Source: Ectopseudomonas mendocina (GTDB taxonomy: Bacteria > Pseudomonadota > Gammaproteobacteria > Pseudomonadales > Pseudomonadaceae). Taken from it: a DNA stretch of 64,000 nt. How positions within the stretch are numbered: the first letter of the stretch is position 1; each line of letters opens with the position of its first letter. The DNA lies in assembly GCF_016008875.1 (NCBI RefSeq), contig NZ_JADTQG010000003.1, positions 216,534-280,533 on the forward strand, read 5' to 3'. Made by a program: the position numbers and the translations under genes. Below the pieces are notes generated by a model that made no database searches, was not told the origin of the DNA, and worked only from the letters and a program-made list of their open reading frames with translations. Positions 49,979 to 59,112 of the stretch are shown here, one piece after another.

Positions 49979-50998
49979 TCAGGCGCTGTCGCGCATCACC
50001 AGTTCGAAGCCGACGTCGATACAGTGCTGCTCCGGCGTTTCACCGCGCATCAGCGCCAGCAGCATATTCGCCGCCAGCTCGCCGATACGACCGCGCGTGG
50101 TGCGCACCGTGCTCAGAGCAGGATGCATCCAGGCCGCCGCCGGCAGATCGTTGAAGCCGGCGATAGCCAGGCGTCCCGGCACGTCCAGGCCCAGCTGACG
50201 CGCACGGAACAGCGCGCCCATGGCCAGGTCGTCGTTGTTGAAGAACACCGCATCGATCTGCGGTTGCTGCGCCAGCAGGCGGTCGAGCAACTCGGCGCCC
50301 AGGCCGATCGATGACAGCTGCGGCGTCAGCAGCTCCAGCGCCGGATCATGGCGATTGAGGTACTGCATCACCTGGCGATAGCCCTCGGCGCGCTGCAGGG
50401 TACGCGGGTCGAGCTGCGCCGCGGCGAAGGCGACGTAACGATAACCGCGCTGCACCAGGGCACGGGTCATGGCAGCGCCGGCCTCGATCTGCGAAAAGCC
50501 GACGCAGTAATCCTCCGGCTCTTCGCTCAGCTCCATCAGCGTCACCAGCGGGCAGCTGCTGGCACCGAGGATTTCACGCGCCGCATCGCTGCGCTCGAAG
50601 CCGGTGACCAGCATGCCCGCCGGCTGGTGCGCCAGGTAGGAACGCAGCAGGCGCTCGTCCTCCTCGACCCGGTAGTGGCTGACGCCGATCATCATCTCGA
50701 AACCGGCCGGCATCAACACACGCTGGATGGCCTCGACGGTATCGACGAACACCGAATTCGACAGCGACGGAATCACCACCGCCACCAGATTCGAGCGCGA
50801 ACTGGCCAACGCCCGCGCAGCCGGGTTGGGCACGTAGCCCAGCGCCTGCGCAGCGCGCATCACCTGTTCGCGCAGTGCATCGGAGACCCGCCCCGGCTGC
50901 GACAGTGCGCGCGAGGCAGACATCAGCGAACAGCCGGCGGCCTTGGCCACATCGGACAGGGTGACGCGTTCAGCGGACCGGCGACGGCGTTGAGTCAT
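49979..50998 (-). CDS. gntR: LacI-family regulator, gluconate type
   Basis: The 339-residue repressor has the LacI helix-turn-helix VTLSDVAKAAGCSLMSASRALSQPGRVSDALREQVMRAAQALGYVPNPAARAL and a periplasmic-binding-protein-like effector domain. The hinge and the neighbouring TRAP/gluconokinase genes suggest it is the pseudomonad GntR, which is relieved by gluconate. A TAGCGCTA palindrome lies upstream of the kinase-TRAP gene. Whether it is cotranscribed with the TRAP genes or independent is unclear: the 260-base gap carries inverted repeats. Confidence 0.85.
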   Translation of the reverse strand: MTQRRRRSAERVTLSDVAKAAGCSLMSASRALSQPGRVSDALREQVMRAAQALGYVPNPAARALASSRSNLVAVVIPSLSNSVFVDTVEAIQRVLMPAGFEMMIGVSHYRVEEDERLLRSYLAHQPAGMLVTGFERSDAAREILGASSCPLVTLMELSEEPEDYCVGFSQIEAGAAMTRALVQRGYRYVAFAAAQLDPRTLQRAEGYRQVMQYLNRHDPALELLTPQLSSIGLGAELLDRLLAQQPQIDAVFFNNDDLAMGALFRARQLGLDVPGRLAIAGFNDLPAAAWMHPALSTVRTTRGRIGELAANMLLALMRGETPEQHCIDVGFELVMRDSA

Positions 50999-51014
50999 AG
51001 CGCCTCCATTGTTT

Positions 51015-51045
51015 ACCAGCGGGCGATTCTACCAGCCCCGCTGGT
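51015..51045. promoter_or_regulatory. Inverted repeat just upstream of the LacI-type gene
   Basis: ACCAGCGGG (51015-51023) and CCCGCTGGT (51037-51045) are perfect inverted arms; ACCAGCCCCGCTGGT is itself a palindrome. Position a few bases before the start codon suggests an operator or RNA hairpin. No protein is assigned. Confidence 0.35.
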
Positions 51046-51200
51046 GAATAAAGCGCGGGACACGCCGCCCGGGGTAACGCCACCATGCAAGGAGCGTTAC
51101 CACCTGCGTGCCCCGCTAAACCTCGAACCTGACCAGCTTTGGCCGTGCGCTGCCTGGCCTGAGCCTGGGCAGGTTCTTACAAAGATTTGCTGCGCTCCAG

Positions 51201-51223
51201 CCCTCTCCCATAAATGGAGAGGG
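51201..51223 (-). terminator. Hairpin after the TRAP operon
   Basis: CCCTCTCC (51201-51208) pairs with GGAGAGGG (51216-51223). It lies 36 bases past the dctP stop on the minus strand. The T tail is weak, so this may be a repeat-type hairpin rather than an efficient terminator. Confidence 0.45.
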
Positions 51224-51258
51224 GAGCTAAGCGCGCAGCCTTAACTGAACAGCATTGC

Positions 51259-52272
51259 TTACAAAGCAGCCTTCTCGGCTTCGGCCTGGACCTGATCGAA
51301 CAGCTGCTGGCCGACCGTTTCGACGACCTTCTGGATCGCCGGCGCGGCCTGGTCACGCATGCGCTGTACTTCGGCAGGCTCCACTTCGTTGATCTGCATG
51401 CCCTTCTCCTTTAGCTCGGCCAGGGCGCGGGCTGCTTCCTCGCGGGTGTCCTTACGCTCGAAGTCGCGCGCCTTCTTGGCCGCCTCCAGCAGGATGTTCT
51501 GCTCGGTCTGCGACAGGCCGTCCCACCAGCGCTTGGACACGGTGACAATCCACGGGCTGTACACGTGGTTGGTTACGGTCAGGTACTTCTGCACTTCGTA
51601 GAACTTCGAGGAGAGGATGGTGTTGAACGGGTTTTCCTGGCCGTCGACCGCCTTGGTCTCCAGCGCGGTGAACAGCTCGGAGAACGGCAGCGGCACTGCG
51701 TTTGCACCCATCAGTTTGAAAGTCTCGAGGAACACCGGGTTGGGCATCACGCGCAGCTTGACCCCGGAGAAGTCCTCCAGCTTGTTGATCGGACGACTGT
51801 TGTTGGTCAGGTTGCGGAAGCCGTTCTCCCAGTACACCAGGCCGACCAGCCCCTTCTCTTCCAGCTTGTCCATGACCTGGCGACCGACCGGACCGTCCAG
51901 CACCACATCGGCTTGCTCGGCACTGCTGAACAGGAACGGCGTGTCCCACACCGCCATTTCCTTGGTGATGCCCACCAGCGTCGCGGTGGAGCCGACCATC
52001 ATTTCCTGCGCACCGCCAATCAGCGCGCTCTGCATCTGATCATCGGAACCCAGGCTGGCGGCACCGAAGGTACGCACCTTGAGCTTGCCGTCGGAGGCCT
52101 TGGCCACCTCCTCGGCGAACAGCTTGGCCGCGCGGCCCTGGTTGCTGTTCTCGTTGAGGCCGTAACCGAAACGGATCATGCGCGAACGCACGTCATCGGC
52201 GTGAGCGGTGAAACTGGCGAGCGGGCTGCACAGCATGGCAGCGGTGAGGATGGCGAGCAGCGGACGTTTCAT
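51259..52272 (-). CDS. TRAP transporter solute-binding protein (DctP type)
   Basis: The 337-residue periplasmic protein captures an organic acid for a TRAP transporter. It has a signal peptide (MKRPLLAILTAAMLCSPLASFTAHA) and family features: the KLFAEEVAKASDGKLKVRTFGAASLGSDDQMQSALIGG segment and the carboxylate-binding Arg region GVKLRVMPNPVFLETFKLMGANAVPLPFSELFTALETKAVDGQENPF. The ligand is probably a sugar acid such as gluconate, judged by the kinase fused to its partner. Confidence 0.93.
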   Translation of the reverse strand: MKRPLLAILTAAMLCSPLASFTAHADDVRSRMIRFGYGLNENSNQGRAAKLFAEEVAKASDGKLKVRTFGAASLGSDDQMQSALIGGAQEMMVGSTATLVGITKEMAVWDTPFLFSSAEQADVVLDGPVGRQVMDKLEEKGLVGLVYWENGFRNLTNNSRPINKLEDFSGVKLRVMPNPVFLETFKLMGANAVPLPFSELFTALETKAVDGQENPFNTILSSKFYEVQKYLTVTNHVYSPWIVTVSKRWWDGLSQTEQNILLEAAKKARDFERKDTREEAARALAELKEKGMQINEVEPAEVQRMRDQAAPAIQKVVETVGQQLFDQVQAEAEKAAL

Positions 52273-52329
52273 TGGGTCTACCTCTTATTGTTGTGAATGT
52301 TGCCGGCGCGCCAGCGCCGGTGGGTCAAC

Positions 52330-53607
52330 TCAGCGCAACCAGGCCAGCGGCACGGTGACGATGGCGGGGAACGCCACCAGCGCCACGACGATGGCCAGAT
52401 AGATCAGGAAGAACGGCATGACGCCGCGCACCAGCACCTCCATGCGTAGCTTGCCGATGCCGCCGACGACGTTGAGCACCGTGCCGACTGGCGGAGTGAT
52501 CAGACCGATGGAGCCGATCAGCACGAACATCACGCCGAAATACACCGGATCGACACCGGCCTTGATCGCGATGGGCGCGAGCACCGGGGCCAGAATCAGG
52601 ATGGTCGGGGTCAGGTCCAGCACCATGCCCACTGCGATCATCAGCAGCATGATCGCCAGCACCAGCAACCGCGGATGCTCGGCCAGCGGCCCGAGCATCG
52701 CGCCGATCTCGTCCGGCAACTGCGCCAGGGTGATCATGTAGGCCGACACCGTGGCGGCCGCGCAGAGGAACATCACCGACGCCGTGGTGCGACTGGCGCG
52801 GGTCAGGGTTTCCATCAGGTCGCTCCAGCTCAGCTCACGGTAAAGCAAGGTGGACACCGCCAGCGCATAGACCGCCGCGATCACGGCTGCCTCGGTAGGC
52901 GTGAAGATGCCGAAGCGCAGGCCGCCGACGATGATCACCGGCAGCATCAGCGCCGCCACACCGTCGATCAGCACCCGGCGCCGCTCGGCGGCACTGGCCT
53001 TGGGCGGCGTCGGCTCGGTAAAGCCGCGAGCGATCAGGGTCCAGGCGATGATCAGACCTGCGCCCATGATCAGTCCCGGCACCAGGCCGGCCATGAACAG
53101 CTGGCTGATGGATGTATTGGTGACCACCCCGTAGATCACGAAGGGCATCGACGGCGGAATGATCGGCGCGATGATGCCGCCAGCGGCGACCAGCCCTGCC
53201 GAAGAATGTACCGGGTAACCACGCTGACGCATCATCGGCAGCAGCAAGGTGGCCAGGGCCGCGGTATCGGCCAGGGCCGAGCCGGACATGCTGGCCAGCA
53301 GCACTGCGGCCGCGATGGCGACGTAGCCGAGGCCGCCGCGCAGGTGACCGAAATAGGCCTGGGCCATGGCGATGATGCGCCGGGAAATACCGCCGGCGTT
53401 CATCAGCTCGCCGGCCAGGATGAAGAACGGCACCGCTAGCAGCGGAAAGCTGTCGGCACCAGCGAGCAGGTTCTGCGCCAGCAACTGCACGTCCCAGAAG
53501 TCCAGGTACCACATCAGCACGGCCGCGGTGAGGATCAGGGCGAACGCAATGGGCATGCCGAATGCCATGAACCCCAGCAGGGAGGAAAGAAATACCGCGA
53601 CAGTCAT
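52330..53607 (-). CDS. TRAP transporter large membrane subunit (DctM type)
   Basis: This 425-residue permease has 12 or so hydrophobic segments and DctM signatures: PLLAVPFFILAGELMNAGGISRRI, GSALADTAALATLLLPMM and AGGIIAPIIPPSMPFVIYGV. It forms the sodium-coupled channel with the small subunit encoded just upstream and the binding protein downstream. The order kinase/DctQ, DctM, DctP runs on the minus strand. Confidence 0.94.
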   Translation of the reverse strand: MTVAVFLSSLLGFMAFGMPIAFALILTAAVLMWYLDFWDVQLLAQNLLAGADSFPLLAVPFFILAGELMNAGGISRRIIAMAQAYFGHLRGGLGYVAIAAAVLLASMSGSALADTAALATLLLPMMRQRGYPVHSSAGLVAAGGIIAPIIPPSMPFVIYGVVTNTSISQLFMAGLVPGLIMGAGLIIAWTLIARGFTEPTPPKASAAERRRVLIDGVAALMLPVIIVGGLRFGIFTPTEAAVIAAVYALAVSTLLYRELSWSDLMETLTRASRTTASVMFLCAAATVSAYMITLAQLPDEIGAMLGPLAEHPRLLVLAIMLLMIAVGMVLDLTPTILILAPVLAPIAIKAGVDPVYFGVMFVLIGSIGLITPPVGTVLNVVGGIGKLRMEVLVRGVMPFFLIYLAIVVALVAFPAIVTVPLAWLR

Positions 53608-53656
53608 CGGCAGGTCCTCGGTGGGCAGTGCCCGTCTTGTTGGAATGGGGTCGGCA

Positions 53657-54778
53657 TCATTCGACGTGCGCCTGGGTCAGCGTTACCTGTGGCGCACGCC
53701 GCCAGAGGTTGATCAGTTGCACCACGGCGAGAATCGCCAGCACCAGCATGCTCGCCAGCACCGGCAGCATGGCCAGCACCACGGGGTATCCGACCACCGT
53801 GCTGACATTGCCCCAGCCAAACTGCACCTGATTCCAGGCGCCCCAGGCCGAGAGCAGGCTGGCCCCGGCAACCAGCACCCAGCTCAGCGAATCCACCAGG
53901 CGTTGCGCCAGCAACGGGAAGCGGTCGCGGATCATGCGGAAGGTCATCAGCTCGCCACGGCGCATGCCGGACGCCACCCCGACGAACACCAGCCAGACGA
54001 AGGCCAGGCGCGACAGTTCCTCGGCGCCCGGCCAGCCGGTGCCGAATGCATAGCGCAGCACCACGTTGGCGAACACGGCCACCACCATGAACGCCATCAG
54101 AACGGCCATCAGGCCATCGGTCAGGCGATCGAACAGCCGCGCGATACGGCCCTCATAGATTGGCTCGGCACCCAGTTGGGCCGCTTGGTTAGCGCTATCA
54201 ATCTCGCTATCGAGAACATCCTGAGCTTCGCTGGAGCCCGCCTCCGGTGCGTCGCGACGAACCCAGGCCTGAATCTCTGCCACCACGGCTTGCCGGGGCT
54301 GCTGCGCATCGACGACGCATATGTGCGCCTCCCCTGCCGGGCTTTCGAGGGTGGCGAACTGGCTGTCGACCAGGGAGATCGGCATGAAATGTCCGGGCCG
54401 AGCACCGACACGCTGCACCGCAGTGGCGTGGTCTATATTCAGGTGAACGAACTGCAGGCCGGGAATGGCCTGACGCAGGCGCTCACGGTAGGCACGCTTG
54501 AGCGCCGAACAGGCCAGCACGAAGCACTCGCCAGCGGCCTGCGCAGCCAGCATCTGCACGCACAGCGCATCGAGCCAATGGCGGCGGTCCTCGTCGCTCA
54601 GTGGGATACCCGCGCGCATGCGCTCGACGTTTTCGGCAGGATGGAAATGATCGGCTTCGATATGGCGCCAGCCCAGTGCGGCGGCGACCGCCTGGCTGAT
54701 CTCGCTCTTGCCGGAACCACTGACACCCATGACCACGAGCGTGGTGCGGGCAGGCAGTGCGGAAGGCTGCTGTTGCAT
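53657..54778 (-). CDS. Gluconokinase fused to TRAP small membrane subunit (DctQ)
   Basis: This 373-residue protein joins two functions in one frame. Residues about 12-172 are a GntK/IdnK-type gluconokinase: Walker A MGVSGSGKS, ADHFHPAENVERM, PLSDEDRRHWL, CSALKRAYRERLR and RPGHFMP. After a polar linker (about 173-210), residues about 211-373 are a DctQ subunit with four membrane helices and the family motif GAEELSRLAFVWLVFVGVASGMRRGE. The first Met after the kinase lies inside the first helix, so no separate DctQ start exists. It would place sugar-acid phosphorylation at the mouth of the importer. A LacI-type operator lies 54 bases upstream. Confidence 0.9.
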   Translation of the reverse strand: MQQQPSALPARTTLVVMGVSGSGKSEISQAVAAALGWRHIEADHFHPAENVERMRAGIPLSDEDRRHWLDALCVQMLAAQAAGECFVLACSALKRAYRERLRQAIPGLQFVHLNIDHATAVQRVGARPGHFMPISLVDSQFATLESPAGEAHICVVDAQQPRQAVVAEIQAWVRRDAPEAGSSEAQDVLDSEIDSANQAAQLGAEPIYEGRIARLFDRLTDGLMAVLMAFMVVAVFANVVLRYAFGTGWPGAEELSRLAFVWLVFVGVASGMRRGELMTFRMIRDRFPLLAQRLVDSLSWVLVAGASLLSAWGAWNQVQFGWGNVSTVVGYPVVLAMLPVLASMLVLAILAVVQLINLWRRAPQVTLTQAHVE

Positions 54779-55112
54779 GGAAACTCCATGGGCACCATCG
54801 AGGTGGGCCGCTCATTGTTTGAGCAGGATGTTAGCGCTATCCAAAACGTTCGACAATCCCCCGTTTTCAACATTTTTTGCGGCATTGCCAGGCGACCTGC
54901 GTCCAACTGGCGCAAAAATTCGCCGGCCCGGGTCAACCACGAAGCCCGTCAGAGCCATTAACCGAAGACAGGGTCGCGACTCGACCTGGCGGTTCCCAAC
55001 CTGCCTGAATACGGCTAGAGTCGCATTCATTCAGGGCTCGCCCGCGCGCTTCAGGGCGAACCGGCAAAACAACAAAAGGCTGCGAGCCAACGCACCATTG
55101 TAAGGAGTGCCC
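54779..55112. other. Divergent promoter region between kinase-TRAP and the sigma54 activator
   Basis: This gene-free stretch separates divergent genes. It carries the TAGCGCTA operator and, at its right end, the ribosome site TAAGGAG for the activator gene. I see no clear sigma54 element or second operator. Confidence 0.5.
54832..54839. promoter_or_regulatory. LacI/GntR-type operator core upstream of the kinase-TRAP gene
   Basis: TAGCGCTA is a perfect palindrome within GTTAGCGCTATCC, 54 bases before the kinase-TRAP start codon. It has the central CG of LacI-family sites and resembles the TAGCGCT core I recall for pseudomonad GntR. The adjacent LacI-type regulator is the likely binder. Confidence 0.58.
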
Positions 55113-57044
<1,932 letters not shown>

Positions 57045-57090
57045 GCTGATGCTCAGCCACACGTCCTGATCGCTCCCACGCTCCGCGTGC

Positions 57091-57345
57091 GAGCCATGAA
57101 ATCAGCGATGCGCTGCTGTTGGGGCAAAAAAACTTCGCGGACAAGTCCGCTCCCACAGGACGGCCATGCTGCATGCTCGTGTAGGAGCGGCTTCAGCCGC
57201 GATGCCCAGGTTCCCATGCAGAATGTGGGAGCCATCAGATCAGCGATGCGCCGCGGTTGAAGCAAAAAGCTTCGCGGACAAGTCCGCTCCCACAGGGACA
57301 GTGAGCTGCCAGCACTCATATCGTGGGAGCGGACTTGTCCGCGAA
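57091..57345. repeat. REP cluster with an imperfect direct duplication
   Basis: TTCGCGGACAAGTCCGCTCC units occur at 57134-57157 and 57271-57294, with an inverted copy at 57323-57345. A related TGTAGGAGCGGCTTCAGCCG unit lies at 57180-57202. The first two lie in a larger imperfect direct repeat of about 68 bases (57091-57159 and 57229-57296), so the cluster grew by local duplication. Confidence 0.82.
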
Positions 57346-57399
57346 AAAAATCCCTGCCTCGCCAACAGCACCAGCGCCTGTTCCTGCAGACAAAAAAGA

Positions 57400-57427
57400 G
57401 CGGGCCAGCACTGACGCACTGGCCCGC
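57400..57427 (-). terminator. Terminator after the aldehyde dehydrogenase gene
   Basis: GCGGGCCAG (57400-57408) pairs with CTGGCCCGC (57419-57427). The A run at 57392-57397 gives a T tail on the minus strand. Confidence 0.88.
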
Positions 57428-57440
57428 CCAAGGTCACGCT

Positions 57441-58874
57441 TTATTCCTGTGCGTAGATCACATGGGTGTGGGTGTACTCGTACAGCCCATGCTTGCCATC
57501 CGCGCCGCCGATCCCGGACTTGCGCGTACCGGCGTGGAAGCCCTGCATCGCCTCGAAGTTCTCGCGGTTGATGTAGGTCTCGCCGAAGTCCAGCTCGCGG
57601 CTGGCCTTGAGCGCGGCGCTGAGATTGCGGGTATAGATCGACGAGGTCAGGCCATACTCGCTGTCGTTGGCGCGGGCGATGGCTTCGTCGAGATCATCGA
57701 CGATCTGGATCGGCAGCACCGGGCCGAAGATTTCCTTGCGCATGATCTCCATGTCGCTGGCGCAGCCGGCCAGCACCGTGGGCTGGTAGTGGAAGCCTTG
57801 ACCCAGGTCAGCCACTGCTCCACCAGTCATTACCTGCGCGCCCTGCCCGACCGCGGTGCGCACCATCTGCGCGACCTTGTCCAGGCCGGCCTGGTTGATC
57901 AGCGGGCCCATGTCCAGATCGGCCTGGGCGGACGGGTCGCCATAACGGGTGGCTGCCATCGCCGAGGCGATCTTGTCGATAAACTGGTCGGCCACCTTGC
58001 GCTCGACATAGACGCGCTCGGCACAGTTGCACACCTGCCCGGTATTGATCACCCGCGAAGCCTTGATGGCGTTCACCGCCAGGTCCAGGTCGGCGTCGGC
58101 CAGGACGATGGCCGGCGCCTTGCCGCCCAGTTCCAGGTTGAGTTTGGTGATATGCGGCGCAGCGGCGGCCATGATCCGCGAACCGGTACCAACGCTGCCG
58201 GTGAAGCTGATCAGATCGACACCGGCATGGCTGGTCAGCGCACTGCCCGCGCCAGCGCCCGTGCCGCCGACGACGTTGAACACGCCAGTCGGCAGGTCCA
58301 CTTCAGCCACCAGCTTGGCGAACTCGAAGCAGTTGATCGGGGTTTCTTCGCTGGGCTTGATCACGATGGTGTTGCCGGTCAGCAGCGCCGGCGCCATCTT
58401 GCGGGCGATGAGGAAGAACGGGAAGTTCCACGGCAGGATGCCGGCCACCACGCCCAGCGGTTTGCGCAGCAGGAAGATGTGCTCGCCAGCACGGTCGCTG
58501 GTCAGCACCTCGCCTTCCAGGCGGCGCGCCCACTCGGCCATGTAATCGAGGTAATCAGCGGTGAAGTTGACCTCCACCTCGGCCAGCGCCGGCACCTTGC
58601 CGCCTTCGCGGGTGATGATCTGCGCTAGGCGCGGGGCGTTGGCGCGCACCCTCTCGGCGATGCGCCGCAGGTAACCGGCACGCTCGATGGCCGGCCTGGC
58701 CGCCCAGCCTTTCTGCGCCTTGCGTGCGGCGGCGATGGCGCGGTCGACCTGCTCGTTGCTGGCCTCGGGAATGCGCGCCAGCAGGTCGCCGGTAGCCGGG
58801 TTGCGCACTTCGATCAGCTTATCGCTGCCGACGAAGGCGTTGTCGATGTAGTTCTGGTAAGTGGTTTCGCTCAT
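57441..58874 (-). CDS. NAD(P)-dependent aldehyde dehydrogenase (AldA-like)
   Basis: The 477-residue enzyme oxidises an aldehyde to its acid. It has the cofactor segment GILPWNFPFFLIARKMAPALLTGNTIVIKPSEETP, the catalytic Glu in LELGGKAP and the catalytic Cys in NTGQVCNCAERVYVE. The sequence type is close to E. coli AldA, a lactaldehyde/glycolaldehyde dehydrogenase. The start MSETTYQNYIDN at 58874 follows GAGAG. It lies just downstream of the PQQ alcohol dehydrogenase, so it would take the aldehyde made in the periplasm. Confidence 0.93.
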   Translation of the reverse strand: MSETTYQNYIDNAFVGSDKLIEVRNPATGDLLARIPEASNEQVDRAIAAARKAQKGWAARPAIERAGYLRRIAERVRANAPRLAQIITREGGKVPALAEVEVNFTADYLDYMAEWARRLEGEVLTSDRAGEHIFLLRKPLGVVAGILPWNFPFFLIARKMAPALLTGNTIVIKPSEETPINCFEFAKLVAEVDLPTGVFNVVGGTGAGAGSALTSHAGVDLISFTGSVGTGSRIMAAAAPHITKLNLELGGKAPAIVLADADLDLAVNAIKASRVINTGQVCNCAERVYVERKVADQFIDKIASAMAATRYGDPSAQADLDMGPLINQAGLDKVAQMVRTAVGQGAQVMTGGAVADLGQGFHYQPTVLAGCASDMEIMRKEIFGPVLPIQIVDDLDEAIARANDSEYGLTSSIYTRNLSAALKASRELDFGETYINRENFEAMQGFHAGTRKSGIGGADGKHGLYEYTHTHVIYAQE

Positions 58875-58933
58875 GGTCGCTCTCGCTATAAGGAGTGGGC
58901 GGACGGGCGCATGCCAGGCCGGCATGCGCCCGC

Positions 58934-59105
58934 GGGGCACCTCTAAAAACTACCTGCGTTGCCATCGCTGCGTTAAAAACAGGCTCGGGCGCGAGTCCGA
59001 TCAAAATGCTCATTTACAACTCGTAAAGTCGAACGCGACTCCGACCGTTTTTCGCCTGTTCTTGCCTTGCGCTGGCTGCCTCGCCTACGTTTTTAGAAGC
59101 GCCCC
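58934..59105. repeat. Long imperfect inverted-repeat element between dehydrogenase genes
   Basis: The ends 58934-58950 (GGGGCACCTCTAAAAAC) and 59089-59105 (GTTTTTAGAAGCGCCCC) are inverted with two mismatches. Inside lie further inverted pieces (GCGAGTCCGA against GCGACTCCGA; AAACAGGC against GCCTGTT), giving a 172-base foldable element. I believe elements of this look recur in pseudomonad genomes but cannot confirm it here. No frame in it is coding. Confidence 0.62.
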
Positions 59106-59112
59106 GTATGGG

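Larger units (their letters stand above)
57045..57440. other. Repeat-filled intergenic region (REP cluster)
   Basis: The gap between the activator gene and the convergent aldehyde dehydrogenase gene holds at least four REP-type half units (listed separately) and the dehydrogenase terminator. No coding sequence is supported; frames here are repeat shadows. Confidence 0.7.

Noticed and set aside
57061..57360. CRISPR-like array in the repeat cluster
   Set aside because: The units are palindromic REP halves in both orientations at irregular spacing, without uniform spacers or cas genes.
58875..58940. GG-N10-GC match upstream of the aldehyde dehydrogenase as a sigma54 promoter
   Set aside because: Only the dinucleotides match and they fall in a GC-rich palindrome; the TGGCAC and TTGC halves are missing.
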